A stretch of DNA of 64,000 nucleotides from CAVPWP01 sp963709395 (GTDB lineage: Bacteria; Pseudomonadota; Alphaproteobacteria; Rhodobacterales; Rhodobacteraceae). The stretch is from the NCBI GenBank assembly GCA_963709395.1, contig CAVPWP010000020.1, forward strand, positions 248,001 through 312,000, given 5' to 3'. Positions 17,459 to 26,240 of the stretch are shown here, piece after piece. The stretch's first letter is position 1. Each line of letters opens with the position of its first letter. Position numbers and translations under genes: made by a program. The notes beneath the pieces are model-generated. The model made no database searches. It saw nothing but the letters and a program-made list of their open reading frames with translations, and was not told the DNA's origin.

Positions 17459-18160
17459 ATGCCCAGGACCGGTTCTCCACGTGGCTTCGGGATCAGCGTG
17501 ACGCTGGCCGCCGCCGTTTGGGCGGGCGACGCCATCGCGCAGGAAGCCGAGACCGCGGCTTGGTGCGTCGACAACGCGCGGCTCTGGCCCGACGGGGCCG
17601 CTGTGAAGTTCGACACGCGGTACCTCCGGATCTGCCAGCCGTGGTTCGGCGCTGCGTCCGGCGGCGAGGCCCTGCTCGGCGTCAACGCGGCGGTGATCCC
17701 GGTCGGAGAATGCCTACGCACCGCTGAACCTGATCCTCAGTCGCGCGGCTCGAGGGACGAGGTCAAGGCGAACATGCTCCGGTTTCTGACGCGTCGCGGA
17801 ACCGCGCGTTCGGTCCGGTGACTACGAGGCCTACGAGCGGTATCGCGACGAGGACTGACATACTGCCGGTCGATGGCCTGTACATCTTCGAGGGCGACAG
17901 CAGCCAGCCCTGGCCGCCGCACTGGGTCGACTGCTCGCACGAGGTGTCCGTGCCCTCGGGTGGAATGGAGGCTTGCAACGTCTGGGTCTGGTACACCGAC
18001 CACCTCTCGGCGACGCCTCGTCTTCCACCGCTCGCTCGAGCGCAAGGACGTGCGCGCCTACTTCCCGTTCTTCGCCCGCGAGATCGTCAAGGTGCTGGAG
18101 GCCGTCGACGTCACCGACGATCTTCCCGACCTCGAGGGCCGGATCGAGATCGTGGAGTGA
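17459..18160 (+). pseudogene. Broken gene for an exported hypothetical protein
   Basis: Coding-like segments in different frames line up along 700 bp. It starts with a signal peptide (MPRTGSPRGFG...AGDAIAQ) and about 80 residues, then jumps frame near 17705 (ENAYAPLNLILSR). After a stop-interrupted stretch (DYEAYERYRDED) it shifts again near 17853 (ILPVDGLYIFEGDSSQPW) and near 18014 (VFHRSLERKDVRAYFPFF). The frame finally returns to the original phase, which fits three single-base insertions plus at least one more lesion. Reassembled, it would be a periplasmic protein of about 230 residues with no family I recognise. Whether this is true decay or sequence error cannot be decided here. Confidence 0.5.
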
Positions 18161-18229
18161 CCCCCGCCTCTTGCCTGACGCCCGCTGCGGCGCTAGGCAC
18201 GACAGGCGCAGCTTTCCGGGGTTTCCGCC

Positions 18230-19078
18230 ATGTCCGACGATCCGAAGACGCTTGTGTCCACCGGCTGGCTGGCCGAGCACCTGAAGGACCCCGACCTGCG
18301 GGTGCTCGATGCAAGCTGGTACCTGCCCGACATGGGTCGCGACGGACGCGCCGAATACGACGCCGCGCATATTCCCGGGGCGCGGTTCTTCGATATCGAC
18401 GAGATCTCGGACCTGCGGTCGGACCTGCCCCACATGGCGCCTCCGCCCGAGAAGTTCATCAGCCGCATGCGCGCGATGGGCGTGGGCGACGGGCACCAGG
18501 TCGTGATCTACGATGGCGCGGGGATGTTCTCGGCCGCGCGGGTCTGGTGGCTCTTTCGCCTGATGGGCAAGACCGATGTCGCCGTGCTCGACGGCGGGTT
18601 CCCCAAGTGGCAGGCAGAGGGCCGCCCGGTCGAGGACATGCCCCCGATGATGCGCGACCGCCACATCACGGTGACCCGGCAGAATGCCCTTGTCCGGGAC
18701 GTCACGCAGGTGGCGGCGGCGGCCAAGCTGGGCGACTACGAGATTGTCGACGCCCGGTCGCCCGCGCGCTTTCGCGGGGAAGAGCCCGAACCGCGCCCCG
18801 GCCTGCGCGCCGGGCATATCCCCGGATCGAAGAGCGTGCATTACCGCACGGTCCTGAACGAGGACGGCACGATGAAGGACCCGGCCGGTATCCGCGCCGC
18901 GTTCGAGGCCGCCGGTGTCGACCTGTCGAAACCCGTCATCACCACCTGCGGGTCGGGCGTGACGGCGGCGATCCTCTTCCTTGCGCTCGACCGGATCGGG
19001 CATGTCGACCATTCGCTCTACGACGGGTCCTGGTCGGAATGGGGGATGTATCCCGACCTGAAGGTCGAAACCGGATGA
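18230..19078 (+). CDS. sseA: 3-mercaptopyruvate/thiosulfate sulfurtransferase
   Basis: A 282-residue protein of two rhodanese domains. The N-terminal domain (residues 8-140) is inactive. The C-terminal domain holds the persulfide-forming Cys240 in TTCGSGVTAA; the CGSGVT loop is the 3-mercaptopyruvate type rather than the CRxGxR/T thiosulfate type. Typical marks DARSPARF and AGHIPGSKS are present. It generates sulfane sulfur or pyruvate from 3-mercaptopyruvate in cysteine breakdown. The stop overlaps the start of the following GNAT gene (ATGA). Confidence 0.9.
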   Translation: MSDDPKTLVSTGWLAEHLKDPDLRVLDASWYLPDMGRDGRAEYDAAHIPGARFFDIDEISDLRSDLPHMAPPPEKFISRMRAMGVGDGHQVVIYDGAGMFSAARVWWLFRLMGKTDVAVLDGGFPKWQAEGRPVEDMPPMMRDRHITVTRQNALVRDVTQVAAAAKLGDYEIVDARSPARFRGEEPEPRPGLRAGHIPGSKSVHYRTVLNEDGTMKDPAGIRAAFEAAGVDLSKPVITTCGSGVTAAILFLALDRIGHVDHSLYDGSWSEWGMYPDLKVETG

Positions 19079-19641
19079 CGATCGTCCCCGCCGGCACCGA
19101 GGTTCCCTATACGGTCACCTACCTCGAGATGGCGACGCGCCCGTCCTGGGGCTGGCCGCACCTGCCGCAGACCGATGGCGCGGCGCTGGTCCGGGCAGAG
19201 GCGCCGCCGGTCTGGTATTTCCTCGCGCTCTACGACGCGGTCGGGCGCGACTATGCCTGGGAAGACATCCACAAGCGCGAGCATGACGACCTGGCCGGAT
19301 GGCTGTCGCACCCGGAGACCGAGCTTTACACCCTGACCGCGCGCGGCTGGCCGCACGGGTTCTTCCTGCTTGACGGCAAGACGGACGGGATCTGCGACAT
19401 CGCCTATTTCGGCCTTGTCCCCGAGGCGGTCGGGCGGGGCCTTGGAAGCTGGCTTTTGAAAACGGCGATCCTGACGGCCTGGGACCGGCCCGGAACGCGC
19501 AAACTCACCGTGAACACCTGCACGCTCGACCATCCGCGCGCCCTCCAGACCTATCAGAAGTACGGCTTCATGCCGGTCCGCCGCGACGACCGGACCCGCG
19601 TGCTCACCCGCGACCGTGACCTCACCCGCATCCCTGACTGA
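19075..19641 (+). CDS. GNAT family N-acetyltransferase
   Basis: A 188-residue acetyltransferase. The acetyl-CoA pyrophosphate loop is VPEAVGRGLGSWLL, preceded by the CDIAYFGL strand, and the C-terminal LDHPRALQTYQKYGFMPV is the usual GNAT ending. It is translationally coupled to sseA by a 4-nt overlap and followed 9 nt later by the aminotransferase. The three may form a sulfur/amino-acid operon. The acceptor substrate is unknown. Confidence 0.85.
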   Translation: MTIVPAGTEVPYTVTYLEMATRPSWGWPHLPQTDGAALVRAEAPPVWYFLALYDAVGRDYAWEDIHKREHDDLAGWLSHPETELYTLTARGWPHGFFLLDGKTDGICDIAYFGLVPEAVGRGLGSWLLKTAILTAWDRPGTRKLTVNTCTLDHPRALQTYQKYGFMPVRRDDRTRVLTRDRDLTRIPD

Positions 19642-19650
19642 GAGATCCAG

Positions 19651-20834
19651 ATGCTCACCCACCTTTCGCCCCAGCCCGCCGACAAGATCATCGAACTGAT
19701 GAAGCTGTTCCGCGAGGACCCGCGCACCGACAAGATCGACCTTGGCGTCGGCGTCTACAAGGACGCGAGCGGCCACACACCGATCATGCGCGCGGTCAAG
19801 AAGGCCGAAAAGCAGCTCTGGGAGGCCGAGACCACCAAGAGCTACGTGGCGCTGGCCGGTGATCCCGCGTTCGCCGACGCGATGCGCGACCTCATCCTTG
19901 GCGATGCCGTTCCGGCGGGCCGCGTGGCCGGGGCCGCGACACCGGGCGGAACGGGCGCCGTGCACATGGCCTTCGAACTGGCGAAGATGGCACGGCCCGG
20001 CATGCATATCCACGTCTCGTCCCCCACCTGGCCGAACCACCTGTCGATGCTGAAGCACCTTGGCATTCCCTTCACCGAGTACCGCTATTTCGACGCCGAC
20101 AGCCGGAGTGTAGACTTCGACGGCATGATGGCCGACCTGGCCGATGTCGGACCCGATGACGTGGTTCTGCTGCACGGCTGCTGTCACAACCCCACCGGCG
20201 CGAACCTGACCCATGCGCAATGGGGGGCTGTGGCGGACCATCTGGAGGCGCGCGGTACGCTGCCGATGATCGACATGGCCTACCAGGGCTTTGGCGACGG
20301 GCTTGATGCCGACGCCTATGGCACACGGCTTCTGGCGTCGCGCCTGCCCGAAGTACTGATCGCCGCGAGCTGCTCCAAGAACTTCGGCGTCTACCGCGAA
20401 CGCACGGGCTTCTGCTGGCGGTGACCCCTGATGCGGCAACCCGCGATCTGGCGCAGGGCAACCTGGCGCATCTCAACCGCCAGAACTTCTCGTTCCCGCC
20501 CGATCACGGCGCACGGCTGGTGACGATGATCCTTGGCGATCCGGCGCTGCGCGCCGACTGGCAGGACGAACTCGAAGAGGTGCGTCTGGGCATGCTGGCC
20601 CTGCGCAAGCAACTGGCGGACGAACTGCGCCAGCGCACCAATTCCGACCGCTTCGATTTCATCGCCGAACACCGGGGCATGTTCTCGCGCCTTGGTGCGA
20701 CGCCCGGGCAGGTGCAGGCGATGCGCGACAGTCACGGCATCTACATGGTGAGCGATTCGCGCATCAACATTGCCGGGCTGAACGCGACGACCGTGCCGAT
20801 CCTGGCCGAGGCGATGGTCGCGGCAGGCGTCTGA
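19651..20834 (+). CDS. Aromatic amino acid/aspartate aminotransferase, class I (frame broken near 20406)
   Basis: A PLP-dependent aminotransferase of the AspC/TyrB group, interconverting aspartate or aromatic amino acids with their 2-oxo acids. The N-terminal part runs through DLGVGVYKDASG and GCCHNPTGANLT to the PLP lysine in SCSKNFGVYRERTG. The frame then breaks at GGG (20406-20408). Adding one G gives ...RTGLLLAVTPDAA and continues through the second segment (LAHLNRQNFSFPPDHG) to a 394-residue chain, the normal length. The missing base lies in a G run, so a sequencing deletion is the likely cause. Confidence 0.88.
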
Positions 20835-20838
20835 CCCG

Positions 20839-21363
20839 ATGGGCGGCGCCTTGCGCATCGCCGCGATCAGCGGTGCGGCGCCGGGCGCCTCCGATCCGTT
20901 TCTCTGCGACCTGGCCGAGCGGCTGACGCTCGACGGGTTCCGGCTGACGGGCGCGGTGCAACGCACGCTGCCCGCGACACCCCTGCGCAACAAGACGATG
21001 GAGCTTGTGCTTCTGCCCGGCGGCGAGACGATCACGATCTCCGAGGCTCGTCCGGCCGGGGCGGAAGGCTGTTCGCTCGATCCCGGTGCATTCGAGACGG
21101 CGGCCGCCCGCATCGCCTCCGCAATCGGCCCCGAAGCGGACGCGGTTGTTCTGAGCAAGTTCGGCCAGCGTGAAACCGACGGGCAGGGATTGCGCGCCGC
21201 CATCGTCGCGGCGGTCGAGCATGACCTGCCGCTGGCCATCGGCGTGGCGCCGGCGCGTCTTGCGGATTTCGAGGCGTTCCTGGGAGCAGCGGTGACCGTC
21301 CTTCCGCCCGACGCGGAGGCTGTCCGGGCATGGCTGGGCGCCCCACCCTTTCCCCAGCCCTGA
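20839..21363 (+). CDS. DUF2478-like protein
   Basis: A 174-residue soluble protein. The N-terminal segment (RIAAISGAAPGASDPFLCDLAERL) and the central DAVVLSKFGQRETDGQGLR match what I remember of DUF2478, a P-loop-NTPase-like family sometimes encoded with molybdenum uptake genes. A Walker A lysine is not evident, so NTP hydrolysis is doubtful. It starts 4 nt after the aminotransferase stop and is convergent with amtB, with a terminator between them. Confidence 0.6.
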   Translation: MGGALRIAAISGAAPGASDPFLCDLAERLTLDGFRLTGAVQRTLPATPLRNKTMELVLLPGGETITISEARPAGAEGCSLDPGAFETAAARIASAIGPEADAVVLSKFGQRETDGQGLRAAIVAAVEHDLPLAIGVAPARLADFEAFLGAAVTVLPPDAEAVRAWLGAPPFPQP

Positions 21364-21373
21364 ACCTCCAACG

Positions 21374-21400
21374 AAAAAGCCCGGGCGCGAACGCCCGGGC
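21374..21400 (-). terminator. Rho-independent terminator of glnK-amtB
   Basis: On the minus strand a perfect 9-bp GC stem (GCCCGGGCG/CGCCCGGGC, loop TTCG) is followed by TTTTT. It lies 30 bp past the amtB stop. Confidence 0.85.
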
Positions 21401-21429
21401 CAGTTGCAAAAGGCTGACAGGAAGGAGGA

Positions 21430-22791
21430 TCAGCCCTTGGTAAAGTCCGGATAGGCCTCCATGCCCATTTCGGCCATGTCGAGACCGTTGATTTCGGCCT
21501 CTTCGTCGACGCGGATGCCCATGATCCCTTTCAGGATGATCCAGACGATCAGAGAGGTGACGAAGACGAACCCGCCAATCGCGGCGAACCCGATGAACTG
21601 GGTCACGAAGCTGGTGTCGGCAGCGTAGAACGGCACCGCCATCGTGCCCCAGAGACCGGCGACAAGGTGCACCGGGATGGCCCCGACGACATCGTCGATC
21701 TTGAACTTGTCGAGCATCGGAACAGCCAGCACCACGATGATGCCACCGACGGCGCCGATCCAGAGCGCGCCGAAAAGCGTCGGTTCCAGCGGGCTGGCGG
21801 TGATCGACACCAGACCACCCAGAGCGCCGTTCAGCATCAGCGTGAGGTCGGGCTTCTTGTAGAGGATCTGCGTCAGAAGCAGAGCCGCCACGGCGCCGGC
21901 TGCCGCCGCCATGTTGGTATTGGCGAAGATCCGTCCGACGTCGGTGATGTCGCCGACCGTGCCGGCCGCAAGCTGCGAGCCACCGTTGAAGCCGAACCAG
22001 CCAAGCCACAGGATGAACGTACCCAGTGTGGCGAGGGCAAGGTTGGAACCCGGCATCGGGATCGTCTTGCCGTCCTTGTAACGGCCGATCCGCGGGCCGA
22101 GGATGAAGGCACCGGCAAGGGCCGCAAAGCCACCTGCTGCGTGAACCAGCGTCGAACCGGCGAAGTCGTAGAAGCCCAGCTCAGACAGCCAGCCACCGCC
22201 CCACTGCCACGACGCTTCGATCGGGTAGATGAAGCCCGTGAGGACGACGACGAAGATCAGGAACGGCCAGAGCTTGATGCGCTCGGCCAGCGTGCCCGAG
22301 ACGATCGACGCCGTGGTGGCGCAGAACATCAGCTGGAAGAAGAAGTCGGACGCGACCGATGCGTAGTCAAGCGACGCGTCGGCGGCTGCCAGGCCCACCG
22401 GCTCAAGCGAGGTCGGCGAGAACAGCGTGCCCAGCCAGCCCGCGATCGTCCAGCCATCACCCGGGTACATCAGGTTGAAGCCGACGAGCCAGTACATGAT
22501 CGCGGCAATCGAAAAGAGCCCGATGTTCTTGGTAAGCTGCGTGGTGACGTTCTTCGACCGGACAAGTCCGGCTTCGAGCATGGCAAAGCCGGCCGCCATC
22601 CACATGACCAGGAAGCCCCCGATCAGGAACAACAGCGTGGTCATGAGGTATGGGCCGATTTCGTCGAAGGTCGGCGCAGCTTCGACGACCTCTTCGACCA
22701 CCTCCACCGCGGTTTCGGCCTCCTGGGCGAACCCCATGATCGGCAGGGCAATGATTGCCGCCGTCATCGGAATGAGAATCTTCAGTTTCAT
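21430..22791 (-). CDS. amtB: Ammonium transporter
   Basis: A 453-residue Amt/MEP/Rh channel that brings ammonium through the inner membrane as NH3/NH4+. A signal peptide (MKLKILIPMTAAIIALPIMGFA) is followed by an acidic linker and 11 helices. Family marks: DFAGSTLVHAAGGFAAL (second gate and first pore histidine) and GLWGTMAVPF after the second histidine. The ATG at 22791 is 31 nt after the glnK stop, and the two form the standard glnK-amtB operon. GlnK blocks the channel when nitrogen is ample. Confidence 0.95.
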   Translation of the reverse strand: MKLKILIPMTAAIIALPIMGFAQEAETAVEVVEEVVEAAPTFDEIGPYLMTTLLFLIGGFLVMWMAAGFAMLEAGLVRSKNVTTQLTKNIGLFSIAAIMYWLVGFNLMYPGDGWTIAGWLGTLFSPTSLEPVGLAAADASLDYASVASDFFFQLMFCATTASIVSGTLAERIKLWPFLIFVVVLTGFIYPIEASWQWGGGWLSELGFYDFAGSTLVHAAGGFAALAGAFILGPRIGRYKDGKTIPMPGSNLALATLGTFILWLGWFGFNGGSQLAAGTVGDITDVGRIFANTNMAAAAGAVAALLLTQILYKKPDLTLMLNGALGGLVSITASPLEPTLFGALWIGAVGGIIVVLAVPMLDKFKIDDVVGAIPVHLVAGLWGTMAVPFYAADTSFVTQFIGFAAIGGFVFVTSLIVWIILKGIMGIRVDEEAEINGLDMAEMGMEAYPDFTKG

Positions 22792-22822
22792 GTCTGTCAG
22801 TCCCCTTGTCCTCACGCGGCCT

Positions 22823-23161
22823 TCAGATCGCGTCGTCGTTGGTTTCGCCAGTGCGGACGCGCAGCGCGCTTTCCACATCAAGAACGAAGATCTTGCCGTC
22901 GCCGATCTTGTCGGTCTTGGCGGTGGTCGCGATGGTTTCGACGACCTGTTCGGCCATCGAGGACTCGACCACGATCTCGATCTTCACCTTCGGCACGAAG
23001 TTCACGGCGTATTCGGCGCCGCGATAGATTTCGGTATGACCGGACTGCGAGCCGAAGCCCTTGATTTCCGTGACCATCATGCCGCGCACGCCGATGGAGG
23101 TGAGCGCCTCGCGCACCTCCTCGAGCTTGAACGGCTTGATCGCTGCAATGATCAGTTTCAC
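22823..23161 (-). CDS. glnK: Nitrogen regulatory protein P-II
   Basis: A 112-residue PII trimer subunit that senses 2-oxoglutarate and ATP/ADP and controls AmtB. I chose the GTG at 23161, giving (V/M)KLIIAAIKPFKLEEV. That is exactly the canonical 112 residues and lies 8 nt after GGAAGG; the ATG two codons earlier abuts the ribosome site. The uridylylated Tyr51 is in YRGAEY on the T-loop. The T-loop base reads GFGSQSGHTE where GRQKGHTE is usual. The C-terminal GKIFVLDVE is the family signature. Confidence 0.93.
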   Translation of the reverse strand: MKLIIAAIKPFKLEEVREALTSIGVRGMMVTEIKGFGSQSGHTEIYRGAEYAVNFVPKVKIEIVVESSMAEQVVETIATTAKTDKIGDGKIFVLDVESALRVRTGETNDDAI

Positions 23162-23274
23162 TGGCATCCCCTTCCGTTGCGCGGGGAACCCCCCGCCTTT
23201 CCTCGCCCGATAGAGGAAGGCAAGTCAGGGGAATCTCAAGAAACCTGCCCCCATAAGACGGCGGGCTGACAGAC

Positions 23275-23296
23275 TTATTTGCACATTATTTGCACA
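23275..23296. repeat. Perfect tandem 11-mer TTATTTGCACA x2
   Basis: Two head-to-tail copies of TTATTTGCACA (23275-23285, 23286-23296) sit in a conspicuously AT-rich island in the 272-bp region between glnK and the PBP gene. The 11-bp period places both copies on one helix face. A regulator site for glnK-amtB or the PBP gene is plausible. It does not match the NtrC palindrome. Confidence 0.55.
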
Positions 23297-23318
23297 ATTA
23301 TGCATCAACGATTAATTT
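23290..23318 (+). promoter_or_regulatory. Possible sigma70-type promoter for the PBP gene
   Basis: TTGCAC (23290-23295), 17-nt spacer, TAATTT (23313-23318). It overlaps the second copy of the 11-mer repeat and gives an mRNA leader of about 110 nt. Pattern only. Confidence 0.35.
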
Positions 23319-23433
23319 TTAGTCGTATCGAAAAAGCTTCCGGTCGCAGGGTCGCGTATCCTTCGCTCTCCACAATCGATGCAAGGCCGTCTATCCTGAC
23401 AAAAATCGAGCGGTCAAAAAGAGCGGAAATCGA

Positions 23434-25611
23434 ATGAGCGGGTCGAGCGGCAAGCGCCCCCCACTGGTTGCGGACAAACGAGCATCGGGCAGCGCCAATG
23501 GGCGCAAGTCGGCTGAAAAGCCGGCCCGGAAACCTGCGGCCAAGAAAAGCCGTCGGTCCGCGGCACCGCGAAAAAAGCGCCATCCCCTGATCGGCTGGCC
23601 GCTGGCCATCGTCGGCTGGGTCGTCGCGCTGTTCTGGCGGCTGACCTGGCGGGCCGGTGTGATCGCGGCGCTCATCCTTGGTCTGGCCGTCGGGTATTTC
23701 GCCCTGACCATGCCGGCCGCCGATACTCTTCTCGATGCGCGGTCCCGCGGGTCGGTCACCATGCTTGACCGCAACGGCGAGGTCTTCGCCTGGCGCGGCG
23801 AGCAGTTCGGCGGGCAGATCACGGCAGATACGGTTTCGCCGCACCTCAGGAACGCGATCATCGCGACCGAGGATCGGCGGTTCTACCGCCACTTCGGCGT
23901 CAGCCCGCGGGGCATCCTGGGGGCCATCCGCATCAACCTGTCCGAAGGGCGCAGCCCGCTGTCGGGACATGGCGGGTCGACCATCACGCAGCAGACCGCG
24001 AAACTCCTCTGCCTCGGGGTGCCCTTCGATCCGGCCAGTGGCATGACCGAAGCGGAATACGAGGCCGACTGCCGGCGTTCGACCGTTCAGCGCAAGGCCA
24101 AGGAAGCTGTCTACGCGATGGCGATGGAGCTGCGGTATTCGAAGGACGAAATCCTCACGATCTACCTCAACCGCGCCTATCTCGGGGCGGGAACGCGCGG
24201 GTTCGAAGCCGCCGCGCAGCGGTACTTCGGAAAATCCGCGAATGAGGTGACCCCGGCCGAAGCCGCAATGCTGGCCGGGCTTCTTGTCGCGCCGTCGCGG
24301 TTCGCGCCCACCGCCAACCTCGAACGCTCGCAGAACCGGGCGCGTCTGATCATCGGGCTGATGGAAGAGCAGGGCTTTCTGACCACCGCCGAAGCGGATG
24401 GGGCCCGCGCGGCCCCGGCGCAGCTGTCCGAGGCCGCCGAAGCCCGGGCGGGCGGATACTATGCCGACTGGGTGATGGACGAGGGTCCGGCGTTCCTGAC
24501 GCGCGAGACGACCGAAGACGTGATCATCCTTACGACCTTGGATCAGCGGATCCAGACCGCTGCCGAGGAAGCCCTGCAGTACATCTTCGAAACAAAGGTG
24601 CGCGAAGGATCGCAGGCCCAGGCCGCAATCGTCGTCATGAGCGCCGATGGCGCGGTGCGGGCCATGGTCGGCGGGCGCAAGTTCCGGGGTGTGTCCGGTC
24701 AGTTCAACCGGGCGATCCAGGCCAAGCGGCAAACCGGATCGGCGTTCAAGCCCTTCGTCTACGCCACGGCCCTGGACCTTGGGTGGAGCCCGAACGACAT
24801 CATCCTGGACGGTCCGCTCACCATCGACATTCCCGGGTCCGGCCCCTGGAGCCCGCGCAATTACACCAATGACTTCTACGGACCCGTCACGCTGACCGAA
24901 GCACTGGCGCGGTCGCTCAACACCCCGGCCGTTCGGCTGTCCGAAGACGTGGGACGCGACAACGTGCGCACCGTCGCCGAGCAATTCGGAATCCGCAGCG
25001 ATCTGGCGCAAGGCCCCGCTCTGGCACTTGGCGCGTCCGAATCGACGCTGCTGGAAATGACGGGGGCCTATGCCGGCATCCTCAATGGCGGCTCGGCCGT
25101 GCAACCCTACGGGCTGCTCGAATTGCGGCTACAGGGCGATTCCCAGCCGCTCATCGGCAAGGAGGGCGGCATCCGCGAGCGCGTGATCACCGAAAGCGCC
25201 GCCCAGCAATTGGTCTACATGATGAGCGAGGTGATCACCCGGGGGACTGGCGGGCGCGCCGCTCTGCCCGATGGACGACCCGCCGCCGGCAAGACCGGCA
25301 CGACCCAGGCCGCACGGGACGCGTGGTTTCTTGGCTTCACCGCCGACTATGTGGCGGGAGTCTGGATGGGCTACGACGACAACACCCCGTTGGCGGGCGT
25401 GACCGGCAGCGGCCTGCCCGCCGAGATCTGGCGCGAGGCGATGGCACGTGTCCATGAGGGACTGCCCATCCGTCCCCTGCCGATGCGCGTGCCCGAGCCG
25501 CCCACACGGGTGGCCCAGCAGCCAACGCCACGCTCGCCGGCGGCACAGGCCGGGGGGTCGGCCGACAGGATCATCATGGACGTGCTCGACGCGATCTTTG
25601 GCGGGCGCTGA
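23434..25611 (+). CDS. Penicillin-binding protein 1A-like bifunctional transglycosylase/transpeptidase
   Basis: A 725-residue class A PBP that polymerises lipid II and crosslinks peptidoglycan. A basic cytoplasmic tail (residues 1-50) precedes one membrane helix (about 60-95). The GT51 domain has ATEDRRFYRHFG and GGSTITQQTAK. The transpeptidase domain has the active-site serine in TGSAFKPF (SxxK), then SLN (SLNTPAV) and KTGTT. The C-terminal 40 residues are Pro/Gln-rich. It is divergent from glnK across an AT-rich regulatory island. Confidence 0.94.
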   Translation: MSGSSGKRPPLVADKRASGSANGRKSAEKPARKPAAKKSRRSAAPRKKRHPLIGWPLAIVGWVVALFWRLTWRAGVIAALILGLAVGYFALTMPAADTLLDARSRGSVTMLDRNGEVFAWRGEQFGGQITADTVSPHLRNAIIATEDRRFYRHFGVSPRGILGAIRINLSEGRSPLSGHGGSTITQQTAKLLCLGVPFDPASGMTEAEYEADCRRSTVQRKAKEAVYAMAMELRYSKDEILTIYLNRAYLGAGTRGFEAAAQRYFGKSANEVTPAEAAMLAGLLVAPSRFAPTANLERSQNRARLIIGLMEEQGFLTTAEADGARAAPAQLSEAAEARAGGYYADWVMDEGPAFLTRETTEDVIILTTLDQRIQTAAEEALQYIFETKVREGSQAQAAIVVMSADGAVRAMVGGRKFRGVSGQFNRAIQAKRQTGSAFKPFVYATALDLGWSPNDIILDGPLTIDIPGSGPWSPRNYTNDFYGPVTLTEALARSLNTPAVRLSEDVGRDNVRTVAEQFGIRSDLAQGPALALGASESTLLEMTGAYAGILNGGSAVQPYGLLELRLQGDSQPLIGKEGGIRERVITESAAQQLVYMMSEVITRGTGGRAALPDGRPAAGKTGTTQAARDAWFLGFTADYVAGVWMGYDDNTPLAGVTGSGLPAEIWREAMARVHEGLPIRPLPMRVPEPPTRVAQQPTPRSPAAQAGGSADRIIMDVLDAIFGGR

Positions 25612-25625
25612 ACCCCAACCCCGGA

Positions 25626-26240
25626 TCAGCCGAGGCTGCGCAGGTCCGACGTCAGCCTTGGGATGCTGCCCCCGCGGCGGTCGAGCATCGCGCCGATCTC
25701 GGTCTGTTCGGTCTTGATCAGGCTGACGCCTTCGATCAGCAGGTCGAAGAACTTGTTCGCCCCCGAACGGTCCGACACCATGAAGCTGACCGCGAAAGGG
25801 GCTTGCCCACGCAGGTTGGCCGTGGTCCGGACTTCGTAGAAGGAATTGACGGCACGCGCGTCGCGCACGTCGATCGACCCGCCGATGAATTCGCGGAACC
25901 GCTTGCCATACTTGCGTGCGATATAGCCCTGAAAGGCGTCGGCGAAGGCGGCGAGTTCCGCCGGGCTCGCAGATCGGGCGACGGGACCCAGCACGAAGCG
26001 CGAGATGGTGGGAACGTCGGCATAGCGCGCGAACAGACGCTCGAAATCGCTGTACATCGCGGCCTCGGACTTGCCCGAGTTGATGATCGTGGTGATGTCG
26101 CCGACCGCGGAGGTGATAAGGGCCTCGGCTTGGGCCACATTGAGCGCGCGGGCGGGAATGGCGGCCAAAGCGAGGCCGCCTCCGATCACGAGGCCCAGCA
26201 TCCTGCGGCGGGACGGGTTATTCTGAGTAAAGGTCGTCAT
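25626..26240 (-). CDS. mlaC: MlaC-like phospholipid-binding ABC-transport protein
   Basis: A 204-residue periplasmic protein of the MlaC/Ttg2D family, which ferries phospholipids between the outer-membrane MlaA complex and the inner-membrane MlaFEDB transporter. The N-terminus SRRRMLGLVIGGGLALA is a Tat-like signal peptide, unusual for MlaC. The body has the family's FADAFQGYIARKYGKRF and VRTTANLRGQAPFAVSFMV. It overlaps mlaA by 23 nt. The transporter genes mlaFED are not in the window. Confidence 0.88.
   Translation of the reverse strand: MTTFTQNNPSRRRMLGLVIGGGLALAAIPARALNVAQAEALITSAVGDITTIINSGKSEAAMYSDFERLFARYADVPTISRFVLGPVARSASPAELAAFADAFQGYIARKYGKRFREFIGGSIDVRDARAVNSFYEVRTTANLRGQAPFAVSFMVSDRSGANKFFDLLIEGVSLIKTEQTEIGAMLDRRGGSIPRLTSDLRSLG

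Noticed and set aside
23162..23433. A sigma54 promoter or NtrC site upstream of glnK
   Set aside because: Expected for glnK-amtB, but I could not find a GG-N10-GC element or the GCAC-type palindrome; only the tandem 11-mer and AT-rich island are present.
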